This document shows positions 12,665 through 23,714 of a stretch of DNA of 64,000 bases, one piece after another; within the stretch, counting starts at the first letter, position 1; each line of letters begins with the position of its first letter. The position numbers were made by a program, and so were the translations under genes. Origin of the DNA: Emergomyces orientalis. Its lineage: Eukaryota > Ascomycota > Eurotiomycetes > Onygenales > Ajellomycetaceae. The stretch lies in assembly GCA_002110485.1 (NCBI GenBank), contig MOWL01000047.1:62001-126000 (forward strand), written 5' to 3'. A model generated the notes under the pieces. That model searched no databases. It worked only from the letters and a program-made list of their open reading frames with translations, and was not told the DNA's origin.

Positions 12665-14044
12665 TTATCGAGTCATCATATCCATCGTCGTAGAGTGCTT
12701 CTTCAACTCATCCAGTTGAGTCCGCAATATCTCATTCCCACGGAGTAGATCCTCCAACCACTCCGCTGCTTGAATAAGCATGGTGCTTTTGCTGAAGCCG
12801 CCGCCGTGCAGCTCAGGCACAAGAGAACACAGGTCATCAAAGCCTTGCTTGATCAGGTTTCTCCGTTTCTGCTCGGAAAGAATGTGGTTTGTTCGTTTCT
12901 GTTCTTCCGTGAGGTTTTCCCGCGCTTTGCCCGATGCTGCTTTGGATTTTCTAGTTGCTGTGGCTGTTTCGGTGCCTGTGGAAGAGAAGCGTCTGCCTCT
13001 TGATGATGACGAGGAGGACGATTGGCGGCCGTTTGCTTCTTTGCTGTTTATATTTTTGTTGGTATTATTGGGCGGGTCGATCTCCATGTCTTCATCTTTT
13101 ATTCTGTTCTTGCTCTTTCGGCGCTTTTTGGGCCTTGAGCCGTCTTCAGCTTGCGTTGGATCGCTTGTGGGTAATGATGATTTGACGCCGTTTGTTACCG
13201 TTGTTGTTGTTGTTGTTGAAGTGCCTAGGGAAGCCCATCCTGGCACGCCACGATCAAAAGATCTTCGAACTGGGCTTGAAGGGCGTGTATTAGCTGCACT
13301 GCTTTGCGATTCGAGACAATCCAGGTTCTGCAGCAGGTCTTTGGTGCGGTCTTCTTCGCTAGGTTGGTCCACAGGGGCATGGTATCGTCGTTCTGAAAAT
13401 CTGGAGTCTGAGCCCCATCGGAGGGTGCTGATTCTCTGTTGCTCTTCAGGGCCTAGATGCTGTTCAACGTCGAAATACATTTTGGTGGTATGGAATCCTT
13501 TACTGAGGAGAGCAAAGTCCTTGGGGGAAGATCCTGGTGGTAGTGTTTCAATTAAGCGAGGTCCCAACAGAGGATTCTTTGTTCTTGAGTTATTATTGTT
13601 ATTATTTCCGTGGACATTATTAAAATGGTTGTTTTCCGCAAACATGTGGTCAGTCGGGTAATCGTGTGAAAAAAGGCCGTTTTTATGGTAAAGCATGGAG
13701 GCGGCAGCTAACACGTCCGAACTATGCGATGATGATGTTGTCTTGCCCATGTTAATTCCTTCTTGATGTATGCCGTTCGCGAAAGGTGGAAATGGACCCA
13801 GAGACGTTGTTGAGCCTTCAAAGGTAGGAGGAAGTTCCTCGGGCCATTCGAAACCAAAGTTTCCGCCTGGCTTGTCCTGGTCCCCTAGGGAGAACCAGAA
13901 ATCGTTGTTGTCCAGATGATCCATAGACATGAAGAAATTGTTCAGCATGTTGGATTCGGTATCATCAAGCAGAGAGGGTCCAGGTGGAGGTGCAGGTGGC
14001 TCGTCATATGGCGCATCGATATTGAAGTGGGAATCTGTAGACAT
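12665..14044 (-). CDS. bHLH transcription factor (Max/Mlx/Ino4-like)
   Basis: A single exon of 459 aa. The basic helix-loop-helix lies at about residues 383-440: the basic part is KRTNHILSEQKRRNLIKQGF with the H-x3-E-x-KRR pattern that binds E-boxes, followed by helix 1 (DDLCSLVPEL), a glycine-rich loop, helix 2 (STMLIQAAEWLEDLL) and a short leucine-rich coiled coil. The N-terminal 370 residues are low complexity and acidic, with Asn, Ser and Thr runs, and contain a likely NLS (RPKKRRKSK). The resemblance is to the Max/Mlx/Ino4 branch. The target pathway cannot be told from sequence. The ATG is preceded by a long leader region. Confidence 0.9.
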   Translation of the reverse strand: MSTDSHFNIDAPYDEPPAPPPGPSLLDDTESNMLNNFFMSMDHLDNNDFWFSLGDQDKPGGNFGFEWPEELPPTFEGSTTSLGPFPPFANGIHQEGINMGKTTSSSHSSDVLAAASMLYHKNGLFSHDYPTDHMFAENNHFNNVHGNNNNNNSRTKNPLLGPRLIETLPPGSSPKDFALLSKGFHTTKMYFDVEQHLGPEEQQRISTLRWGSDSRFSERRYHAPVDQPSEEDRTKDLLQNLDCLESQSSAANTRPSSPVRRSFDRGVPGWASLGTSTTTTTTVTNGVKSSLPTSDPTQAEDGSRPKKRRKSKNRIKDEDMEIDPPNNTNKNINSKEANGRQSSSSSSSRGRRFSSTGTETATATRKSKAASGKARENLTEEQKRTNHILSEQKRRNLIKQGFDDLCSLVPELHGGGFSKSTMLIQAAEWLEDLLRGNEILRTQLDELKKHSTTMDMMTR

Positions 14045-15430
14045 TAATTATTGCTCAGTTGGTGTTGTTTTACGACTGGATTAGGATGAAAAGGAGATAT
14101 TTTCTTTTTTTTTTATAAAGTATTTTGCACATACATCCAAAGGGGCCTGGAGGCGGGGAGGAAGCTCTCCTCAGGTGGTGTTCATGTTGGTGGAGGATAG
14201 GTTCAGGCGCACTCATTTCCATTTTTGAAAGACCGATCCAGGCTATTATAATTATAAACCCGTCCTATCGAGCCGGGGCAACGAAAAATGCAATCTTATA
14301 GGCAAAGCGTGTTAATCTCATGAACAGAGTGGATGTAACGTTCGTTGTTCAGCGGGCCGTGAAATTTTGGGTATAAGAATCCGGGGATAGCGGGGAGGGG
14401 GGGGGGGGGGGGTTTAGAGCGCCCGTCTGCCCACTGCAGTCCACTGCAGTCCTCCGCACACAAACAGCAGATAAAGCAGGTGTCCAGAGAAACCGCTATT
14501 TTTTTTTTTTTCTAGGGGGAGGTCCGTCCGCACACACATGCGCACACACGGAGGCTCTGTCGGAGAATCCCGAAACTTGGAGAGAGAGAGAGGTTGGTTG
14601 TATGCGACAGCTTTGGAGAGGGAAGTACAAAATCGAGTTAGGAGGTAGTATGATGGATGGATGATGTTTGCATTCGAAGTTCTGGAAACATCCGGAGAAG
14701 ATAAGGATTTATAAAGTATTATTATGGGAGCCCTCCAAAGTCTGGGGAAATTCAAGCAGGATTGTTAGCGAGCGGGAAGGAGGATGTCTTAGCCTAAGCG
14801 GGTTTTGAGGGACCACTGACCAGCATCAAAACCTGGAGTCGAGATGGGATGGGGATGTTTTTTCTTTTTTTCCTTCTTTAAGGCTTTTCGTTCGGGCGGA
14901 AGTTTGCAGAAGGGCTGTCACATGCTCCGAACGCCGAGCCAAGCCAGAAACTGAACTTGCAGCTTTTTTCCAATTCTGACTCTCAACCCGCCCCCGCCCC
15001 CCGAGCTGGTCCGCAGGGAAAACGAATACGGCAGACAGTAGCAGGGACAGTAGCAGTAGCAGGGACTTATTACTGCTACCTACCCTTAAAACTCTTACAT
15101 TACAATACGCCCAACCCCCACCACGGGCTGTCACGCTGTCACACTTGTTTTCCCCCGCCCCCCCTCGCGTGACATCAATTATTCGCTATGGAAATACCTG
15201 GAACAGCATTGATCCGGTATTAACCCTATCAAAATGGCAGTCAAAATTGCAAGCCCATCCAAGCGGCTGGATCGCCCGTAATTTGTCGGCAGTAATTTCC
15301 CGTAACTTTTAGAATTTTTTGTCTGCAACCGTCATATATTACACGCTATTCCTAAAAAGCAGTCTACATACGGAGTAGTAAGCGGGTATTCCCAAGGTTC
15401 GGGTCCGAGCGTTCCTTGGGCGATTTCAAA

Positions 15431-15450
15431 GGTTAGGTTAGGTTAGGTTA
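15431..15450. repeat. (GGTTA)x4 tandem repeat
   Basis: Four perfect copies of the pentamer. It is not the canonical TTAGGG telomere hexamer. Confidence 0.9.
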
Positions 15451-15629
15451 TTGCCCGGCCTTAGTCAGCAGCCAGCTGCCCAGCTAACTACCCAAGGAAG
15501 GTACCCAGACACTTCTAGTCCCGATCAGGTCCAAGGCTTTATTTAGGGGGTTGTTCCCAGACATCATCAACCCAACAATGCAAGGACAGGGACATGGGAT
15601 ATGAGATGACAGCTATCCCCAGGACTAAC

Positions 15630-15631
<2 letters not shown>

Positions 15632-15669
<38 letters not shown>
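15632..15669. repeat. (CA)n microsatellite
   Basis: About 19 CA units, followed by CGCGCG. Confidence 0.95.
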
Positions 15670-15671
<2 letters not shown>

Positions 15672-16455
15672 GCGCACACCAGCTGCTGATATATACTGGA
15701 TCTCAGAATAATATACCAAAAGTGCGTTTTGCATTTGAAAGCGGAGTGACTCCTGCTTCTGGCTCCATACATACATACACTCCTGGGAGATTGGATTCTC
15801 AATGGCTCCGTTTCATCCATCTTTTATACTATTTGACTAAATCTACTTCGCGTAAGTTCTCCGTGTTTAGTGCTGTTTGCCAGCTCCAAAATTGCCCCAT
15901 ACACCGGGGTTTCTGACCCACTAAGATCTGTCTGCAGGGACCGAGGTCCTTCCTCTGCAAGACTGCAAGTATTATTATTATTATTCATGCCCAAGTTGTG
16001 CTCGTTTATTTTGAAAAGTCAAGGATGGTCTTGAAACAAAGCCTCACCATCAGAGGTAGCGCGTTTTTTTATTCTTACAAACGCCCCTGCCGATGACGTT
16101 TCTATGCTGTGGTGTTATTAATAGTATTATATTATTAGTTAGTTATTATTATTACGCTCCTTTCGCCTACAAACAAAGTTTCGCCCTGGTCGCTGATCCC
16201 TATCCGGCAGTGGGAAAGAGACTTTCCTCGCGTATATCAATTGGCGTGGGTGAGTACCTAGTTAGGCCCCTCCTCGCGCGGATGCATCACTCTTCTTCTC
16301 CTGCTTTATCTTTTCTGCTTCTTACAAAAGTTGGGGATCGCCAGGAGCTATCTTCGCTAATAATGCCTGGTTACCTAGTTTTTTCTCTTCTCTAAAACCC
16401 CCAAATTCCCCGGTTTTATAAAAAGGGGGGTTCGTTTCCTCCATGAGTGGCGAAC

Positions 16456-18322
16456 ATGGAAGCCCAGTTTCTCCATGTTCAACACCGGAAACTTAATGCA
16501 AAGATACTCAAGCCGTACGTAGAGTCTCTCGTCGGCTGTTGTAATCACTGAGCTGTGTTAATTGGTTGCATCTACTTCACATCAATCATGCAGATCGTGG
16601 TGTGCTCTGTTATGAGACTGACACTTTGAATTCTAACACAGAATATTTCGCGCTCATGTTCTGGGATATCTTACTATAACAGGACCTAAACTTATAACTT
16701 TTCTTAAAGTATTACGCAGAAAAGATTTGAGTAACGAAGATAAATTCAACCGCGTGCGTCCAGGTTCCCCTACATCCCTTGCCCTATATGATCTGCACAG
16801 TCTTCTATATCCACTTACGAACGCTACAAATGAATTTTACGAAACGAAACAGAAAAGAACTGACTTTTGGCGACCTTTTATTAACAGCTCTTCAAAGTTT
16901 TAAGCGGATCATTTCACTGGAACAGGTTCCCTGCGTTTTGCGCATTGCTTGTCGGAGGGTCAACCCTACTACCAGCTGTCATTGAGCCTCTCTTCACCAG
17001 AGGTGTGATTAATGGAAAAGTCAAAGTTCGGCCAGTCATAGCGCGAAGTTCGCTGCGCACTATTCGTTTTCTTGCCGCCCTTTTATCTGCGTGGCTTTGC
17101 TTCCCTCTCCTTAACTCGAAAAATGAAGTACCTCGAACTGATGCTACTTCGAGTTCGGAGGAAGAGGCTGCAATTAATGACGTAACTCCAAAAACGAAAC
17201 GGAGCAGACAAAAGGTCCCAGGCCCTCCCGGTCTGGCTGGGAAAACGCTTGACTTAAGCCTTTTTGCGCTCATCAGAGCAGCCGATGCGCTTGCATGCAT
17301 GGCATGGGATCGTTGGCGAAAGCATCGAGAATCACGAAGTAAATGGACATACGCAGAATCCATAGCCCCACAATTGACAGATGCTGGTGTCTTTGCTTTA
17401 AGCTCCGCCATAGTTATGTGGGCGTGGTTCTATCTACCCGAGAGATTACCCTCGTCCTACTGTAGGTGGATCGGGGAAGCCGCCCAAGTTGATAACCGGC
17501 TGATCGAAACACTCCGCTCAGCCAGAAGAGGCGAATGGGAATATGGAAAACCATCAGAGAATAAACCACCATTGCCACCCATGTGCGATGACTATGGTTT
17601 ACCTCCAGAATGGGGGGATCCAGAGAAAACAATCCCGTTCCCCTGTGAGATTGTCCACATGGGCTGCGGCCCGAGTTGCGAGAAACACGCCATCTGGAGA
17701 TTTGCCAAAGCCTTCCGATTCGCCTGTGCAACGTACCTACCCATACAGCTGGCGTTGCGCTGGCGATCACGGTCCGTAACCGTATTCATAAACGCCGTGA
17801 AAAACGCCATCCGCTCCTCTGCATTTCTCAGTTTCTTTATCAGTATTTTCTACTATTCCGTTTGCCTGGCGCGAACGAGATTGGGGCCCAAGTTATTTAG
17901 CCGAAAACATGTTACGCCTATGATGTGGGACTCGGGGCTTTGTGTTGCTGCTGGATGTTTGATGTGTGGCTGGAGTATTCTGGTCGAGAATGCGAAAAAG
18001 AGGCTGGAGGTTGCGCTTTTTGTAGCGCCGAGAGCTGCGGCTACGTTATTGCCGCGAAGATATGATGAGAAGGTATGTTTAGCCCCTCCATGCACAGTTT
18101 TGCCTCCCTGATGATCACAATCTGTAATGTTTTATATATATATATATATATATACATGTACTTTCTTTAACTGACCACCCCTCCCTACCCAAACAGTATC
18201 AATGGAGAGAGCAAGCCGCATTCTCCTTCAGCACCGCAATAATCCTAACTTGCATCCAGGAACGGCCAGAAATGATCAGGGGCGTTTTGGGAAGGGTTTT
18301 GGGTCAGGTTTTCAATCATTAG
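16456..18322 (+). CDS. TMEM135-like multipass membrane protein
   Basis: Four exons join in frame to 493 aa: 16456-16514, 16642-16753, 16888-18072 and 18197-18322. The N-terminal part (RAHVLGYLTITGPKLITFLK) is hydrophobic. Then come FPAFCALLVGGSTLLPAV, a Ser/Lys-rich loop and several further membrane segments (IVMWAWFYLPERLPSSYCRW, AFLSFFISIFYYSVCLARTR, LCVAAGCLMCGWSIL). The Cys-rich segment CEIVHMGCGPSC followed by FAKAFRFACATYLP is typical of the TMEM135 N-terminal cysteine-rich family. Mammalian TMEM135 acts at mitochondria and peroxisomes; the fungal function is not established. The first exon is chosen because its phase fits and its donor is GTACGT. The last exon follows a TA-repeat-bearing intron. 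Confidence 0.87.
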
Positions 18323-19029
18323 ATGAGAGCCCTGGTGGCTATTCACGAGAGCTTTAATATAATATATGTTGTAAAATATACCTATACGCCAACGAGAACT
18401 AGCCGGATTATTTGCCTTCCCGCGCCATGTTCCCTTCGTCACTACCCCCTTTGCTTTTTGCCTTGTGGTTGTGAAAGATATATTTTCCTGTGTTTTTGTC
18501 CGGGGGGTGGGGGGGGGTGGGGGGGGGGGGGGGTGGCGCCTAAACGGGATAAACGAATGTTTTGACGCTGGTTGTTTTACATCTGATACGTAATCTTAAG
18601 CCATCGTCCATAATATCCGCAAAATATCGAAGAGGAATTGATACAGTCACTTTGATGAAGACCGTTTGTTTCACGGTTCATATTGATATATATCTACTAG
18701 TACAAATGTATATATTTGTAAATTTAAAACGCGATGAAACTTTACTTTCGATTGGATATTTTTTCTCATTTTTTCTTGAGCGATTCATAGTCTAATGTTG
18801 AATGTTTTTAAATAATTCAGGAGATATTGACAAAATTCCAAACTATTTCGGCGTCATTGGGAAGCTCTAATTATGTGCTTTCAGGGAAACTCCGCACATT
18901 CCGCTAGCGGATATATCACGTGATGCATATGGTACATGATGGATGGATCGACATTCTGGATATTCTATCGCAATCTTCTAAGATGAATTAAACAACCCAA
19001 TTTCACGATTCTGGAGACATAGAGTTACT
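18323..19029. other. intergenic between TMEM135-like and COX11 genes
   Basis: It contains a G-rich run at about 18502-18534 with several G tracts of six or more, a candidate quadruplex. The rest is AT-rich. No gene was recognised. Confidence 0.6.
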
Positions 19030-20062
19030 ATGGTGCCACGGATAGCTCCATTATGGAGTCGAGGGCTTTTACGGCCGCAGCCATTCTCGATTGCCTCCTT
19101 CGTAGGTAGACAACAGCGCCATGCTTCCCGACGAACCTTTTCCACTCCAGCTGCACGACAGCAGCAAAGCCCGTCGCCCTCACTACAGAGTAAGATGTCA
19201 TATGAAAAAAACCAATCCTCCCTGTAAGCAAATATTATTTTTTTTTTCTCCCGGTCGCTTCTGTCACAATCGATTTATATGCCAATGCCCTCTTTTAGGT
19301 ACTACACTATCAGCTTAATTATTGGAACCGTTGCTCTCGCATATGGGTCGGTTCCCATGTACAAAATGGTACTATTGAACATCTTTAAACCCTCATCCCC
19401 GCCGTTATCGACGTGCTAACGGTAGCTTATATATAAATAGATATGCCAACAGACCGGCTGGAACGGTCAGCCCGTCCAAACACACCGCACAGAAGAAAAT
19501 CCCGCCTCCCGCCTCAAACCAGTAACCTCATCGCGCCGATTGCGAATTACATTCAACGGATCCGTATCCGACGTCCTCCCCTGGAAATTCACACCCCAGC
19601 AGCGGGAAGTTAAAGTCCTCCCGGGAGAAACCGCCTTGGCATTTTACACGGCAACAAACAAGGGGCCGGAAGATATCATTGGCGTTGCTACGTACAGCGT
19701 GACTCCTGCGCAGGTTTCGCCGTACTTCAGCAAAATCCAATGCTTCTGCTTCGAAGAGCAGAGGCTGAATGCTGGCGAGTCGGTGGATATGCCGGTGTTC
19801 TTTTTCATCGATCCGGATTTTGTCAATGACCCGGCCATGAGGGGGATTGAAACTATTACTCTCTCGTATACGTTTTTCAGTAAGTTGGAGCTGGAACCTG
19901 GCGGGTTCTGATATACCTTTTTTTTGTGTAATTTTTATTTATTTATTATTATTTATTTTTTTCGTTTGTATGATTCATCTGCTAATTAATATCACTACAG
20001 AGGCTCGATATGATTCAAATGGAGTACTGAAGCCGATACCAGGGATGGCCGTTCCAGCCTAG
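19030..20062 (+). CDS. COX11: Cytochrome c oxidase assembly protein COX11 (copper chaperone)
   Basis: Four exons join in frame to 254 aa: 19030-19223, 19299-19368, 19441-19879 and 20001-20062. It delivers copper to the CuB site of Cox1 and is anchored in the mitochondrial inner membrane. The N-terminus is Arg/Ser/Gln-rich like a presequence. One membrane segment lies at about residues 65-88 (YYTISLIIGTVALAYGSVP). The intermembrane-space domain starts with ICQQTGWNG and carries the copper-binding motif CFCFEEQ at residues 189-195. The end is LKPIPGMAVPA. Length, domain order and motif all match COX11. The RFC5 gene follows in the same direction about 0.7 kb downstream. Confidence 0.97.
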
Positions 20063-20747
20063 TTTTCTCCCTCTTCTCCCCCCGCCCACTCTTCCTCAGA
20101 ATTTTGACCGGGCATCGGCTTTCGGGGATAGCATCTCAATGCTTTCCATTTTGCGAGCTGTAGAACGAGTGCCATTCGTCATTCTTGAAGGCTGAATAAC
20201 TTTATTCGGATTCCCCTAGGCTGCCCTCCGCCGTCTGCGCCTTATGGTGTAATTTGAGGCACTGAAATACACCTCCAATCATGAGCTTCGGGAACTCTTA
20301 CTAATCCCTGGAAAACCCGAGACTTATGCATAGGAAATTATTATGAGGGATCAGTGGGAATCTTTGTATTCACTTATCTCCTGTACAGTATCTATATTTT
20401 GCGCGAGCATTATTTTTAAAATGAGTGCATCTTGGGTATGATACACGGCGTTCTTTGGGAAACTAGATATATCTGGAAATAAATTAAATAGCATCACTCT
20501 TCTCACATCCCTCCTCACTAGTATATAGAATTCATATTCAAAATCTTTGAACCTTGAATATTCTAATTGTGATATTCTGATATTCTCCATTTTCAGCATT
20601 TCCTCGGACTTGGAGTAGTCAGCAGGAGCACGGACCACCAATTAAGATCGCGTACAGCAAACGCGTCTATGAAAGGAAGTTTCTCGGATATCAAACGTCT
20701 ACAATTAAACACATTCTCAACCCCAAGTGCTCAATTTACGACAGGCA
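20063..20747. other. COX11-RFC5 intergenic region
   Basis: COX11 3' flank and RFC5 promoter. The only recognised site is the ACGCGT box at 20661. Confidence 0.6.
20661..20666. promoter_or_regulatory. MCB-like ACGCGT box upstream of RFC5
   Basis: A perfect MluI cell-cycle box about 82 bp upstream of the RFC5 ATG. In yeasts MBF binds this sequence in promoters of DNA-replication genes, RFC genes included. Function here is inferred. Confidence 0.55.
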
Positions 20748-22132
20748 ATGGCGCTTCTCGTCGATAGGCTCCGGCCTAGGAACCTTGATGCCCTCACCTA
20801 CCATCACGACCTTTCTGCTCGATTAAAATCACTTGTGAGCATTCAAAATCATACTGGCAGCAACCACTCCCCCCACTGACAGTAGAAATCATGCACAGGC
20901 GCAAAGCGGCGATTTCCCTCACCTTCTTGTTTATGGGCCGTCGGGGGCCGGAAAAAAGACCAGAATAATTGCCACACTCAAGGAACTTTTTGGTCCTGGA
21001 GTCGAAAAGATCAAGATCGACGCGCGAGTTTTTCAGACGAGCAGCAACCGAAAATTGGAATTCAACATTGTGTCCTCCATCTACCACCTTGAAATTACCC
21101 CATCCGACGTTGGGAATTACGACCGGGTTGTCGTACAGGAGCTTCTAAAGGAGGTAGCGCAGACACAACAAGTTGACTTGTCCGCGAGGCAGCGATTTAA
21201 GGTCGTTGTGATTAACGAGGCAGATCACCTTACGAGAGATGCCCAGGCAGCCTTACGAAGGACGATGGAAAAATACAGTCCAAATCTGAGACTTATTCTA
21301 CTTGCCAACAGCACTGCGAATATCATCGCTCCCATTCGATCTAGAACCCTCCTTGTTAGAGTCGCCGCACCCACTGAGGATGAGATATGTCAAGCGTTGA
21401 AACTTGCAGAGAAAAGAGAAGCTTGGACGGAGGCGCCAGGGCTTAACAAGCGGATAGCCAAAGAGAGCGGCCGAAATCTAAGACGTGCTCTTCTCATGTT
21501 AGAAGCTATATATGCCCAGAAGTAAGCTCTATTTGATAGTTTCCACCAGTCTCCCGAGACAAAATCCAACTAACGAGTTCACTACCAACAGTGAGAAAGT
21601 GACGGATGATACTCCAATCCCGCCGCCTGATTGGGAGGCGTTGATTTCTTTGATAGCGGATGAAATCATGGCAGAACGCTCGCCCGCCAGAATTCTTCAG
21701 GTTCGAGCGAAATTATACGACCTTTTAACGCATTGTATCCCTCCAACTACCATTCTCAGGGTAATAAGCAATATCATTATATCGCATTGAATCCTATGCT
21801 AAACTGTTCCGCAGACATTGACCTTCAAATTAATACCTAAAATCGATGACGCTTTGAAACCTGAAGTTATCAAGTGGGCAGCTTTCTACGAGCATAGAAT
21901 AAAGCTCGGAAGCGTACGTATAGAGAAAAGATAACGATGACTCTACGGAACATATTGTTAATAGTATCTCACAGAAAGTTATATTTCACCTTGAAGCGTT
22001 TGTTGCCAAATTTATGCGAGTACTCGAAAGGTTAGTTTCAATGCACATGCAACCCAGCTCTATGGAAGGATCCAGGTTTATTTTGTTTCCCGCTGACAAT
22101 ATGATAGCTACTTAATGGGCCTTGAATTCTAA
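20748..22132 (+). CDS. RFC5: Replication factor C subunit 5 (clamp loader small subunit)
   Basis: Six exons join in frame to 352 aa: 20748-20834, 20899-21521, 21592-21760, 21815-21913, 21975-22030 and 22108-22132. It is a subunit of the RFC complex that loads PCNA onto primed DNA. The AAA+ P-loop is GPSGAGKKT (residues 42-50). The Walker B region reads VVINEADHLT, with NEAD in place of DEAD, and the SRC position reads SRT; both are usual in this subunit (human RFC3). Other conserved pieces are YHLEITPSDVGNYDRVVVQE, AQAALRRTMEKYSPNLRLIL and VIFHLEAFVAKFM. RFC1 of the same complex lies 1.6 kb further on. Confidence 0.97.
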
Positions 22133-22547
22133 GTGCTTGCGTTTCTTTTCCGTGGCGTTAATAAATGGCGTATATGGCGTTTGCGTGACTATGGTTTGAG
22201 TCCGAAAAGCGCGACACGGGATCCCGTTCATCGATGTATGATTTCTAGAGTTTTGTATGCGCTATGTAAAGTGGAGCAATAACCATCATAAGTAAAAGAT
22301 AATAAATATGCCACGTCAACACTATAATTCAGCTATTCAAAATCAGTTTATTATTCTCCGTTATATCGAATCCCAAATGCCCGTTGCCCATGCGTATATC
22401 CTGATCCTCGTAATATTTCCACACGTGGAACTATTCATTAACCAGCACAGTAGGAATATAAACAAGTATTTATCTAGGAAAAATTCTTCTATTCGAGTGG
22501 TATGAATATCGCAACGCCATAATGTACACTCTGAAAAAGGAAATAAT
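22133..22547. other. intergenic between convergent RFC5 and MRPL16
   Basis: AT-rich sequence shared by two 3' ends. Nothing else was seen. Confidence 0.6.
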
Positions 22548-23371
22548 TTATTGCGCAGGATCCGAACCCTGTGGTGGAGGGGGAGGCGTTTTGTTCCCCG
22601 AATTCAACGGAACTTCTCTCCGCGCCCTCTTCAACGACTCCAGCGTGACGCCGTTTTGCAATTTTGTAAGGCCCACCGTGGGAGGATCGCCCTTCTTCAC
22701 GAATTCATATAGCCCTGGTGAGGAAGATTTAGTCAGCATAAATTTCATTCCCCTCGGCGATCGGAAAACAGAACGTAGTTTAAAAACATACCAGGCATTT
22801 TGGCTGCCGCCAGTCTAAAAGCCTCTCGCGCAACCTTCTCATGGAGATCCCCCTTCAGTTCGAAAATAATTCGATTAACCGCGACTCTTGCAGCCCAGTA
22901 ATCAAATTTACCTTTTCCCTTTCCCATACGCTGCTCGTTGCCACTCGTATAAACACCGATGTTGGCAGCTACTCGCGGGTAGAATTTGTATTTCATGCCT
23001 CTGAGTCGTTTCTGGATCGTTTCGAAGCCGGTTTTCAGTTGATCCGCTGACACTCGTCGATCATGGTCTCTCATTCGAAGGCCATAGTCGCCCCAGATGA
23101 CGGTTGTTCCTCGGGAGGAACCACCAGTTGGCATTCGAGGCCGGCCTTTTTGCGATTTTCTTTTCTCGCGATGTTTTGGTATCAGCCAGTTGAAGGATGG
23201 GAAGGTCGTAGAGAAACAGCGTGTGGAAGCGGGTAATGTGGAGGCTGTTATCAAAAACCAAGCGTGAGTTTCTTGTCTAGGGAATGAGACTCCTGGAGGG
23301 TGGGTATACTCACAAGTAGGACGCAAAAATGTCAAAGGAAGTCCCTGGAAGATATTTAATCGGGGGCCCAT
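22548..23371 (-). CDS. MRPL16: Mitochondrial large ribosomal subunit protein uL16m
   Basis: Three exons join in frame to 225 aa: 23371-23314, 23244-22792 and 22714-22548. It is the mitochondrial homologue of bacterial L16 and sits near the peptidyl-transferase centre. Conserved parts are PKHREKRKSQKGRPRMPTGG, FYPRVAANIGVYTSGNEQRM, GKGKGKFDYWAARV and LHEKVAREAFRLAAAKMPG. The N-terminus (FLRPT, then ASTRCFSTT) looks like a mitochondrial targeting sequence. The ATG at 23371 is chosen because it gives a short presequence; the frame stays open to 23473, so a longer N-terminus is possible. It is divergently arranged with RFC1. Confidence 0.95.
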
Positions 23372-23714
23372 GTTTCCGACGTAGAATCTAATTGTTGTCC
23401 CTCTCAATGGCAAAAGCGTCATTCCGCGTTCTGAATTGCGAAATGGATTCTTTGAAGGTTGAGATGTGTGCACGGACCACGGACCAGAGCCGCATTACAT
23501 AAGCGATAAATTACATTAACTAACTAGCAGCTTCACGTGTTTTGGCGCGTCACACTTACCTGCGAGACGTGTCGGAGGCCAACGGGAATCATCTCAACAT
23601 CTCTGCTTTGCGGTAGTTAATCTGCTTGCTTGGTTGGAGCCATCCGGGACCATTTCTCGTCTGTTAAATATAATTGCCTGTTTTTGCTATACAGTGCATG
23701 GTTTAGATAACACA
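23372..23714. promoter_or_regulatory. divergent promoter of MRPL16 and RFC1
   Basis: The 343 bp between the two start codons contain an E-box CACGTG at 23534-23539, immediately followed by the E2F/MBF-like sequence TTTTGGCGCG at 23540-23549. Both are about 170 bp upstream of the RFC1 ATG. The second is typical of S-phase gene promoters; function is inferred. Confidence 0.5.

Larger units (their letters stand above)
14045..16455. other. 2.4 kb divergent intergenic region with simple repeats
   Basis: This is the shared upstream region of the bHLH gene (left) and the TMEM135-like gene (right). It holds a G run at about 14395-14412, a GGTTA pentamer repeat, a CA microsatellite and a TACGGAGTA site at 15369. 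No gene was seen. Confidence 0.6.

Noticed and set aside
12780..13661. 293-aa plus-strand open frame
   Set aside because: It is antisense to the bHLH gene, whose domain and codon pattern are clear; hydrophobic runs are mirror images of its Asn/Ser/Lys tracts.
15431..15450. interstitial telomere
   Set aside because: The unit is GGTTA, not TTAGGG, and only four copies are present.
15627..15820. ORFs with VCVCVC runs
   Set aside because: They are translations of the CA microsatellite.
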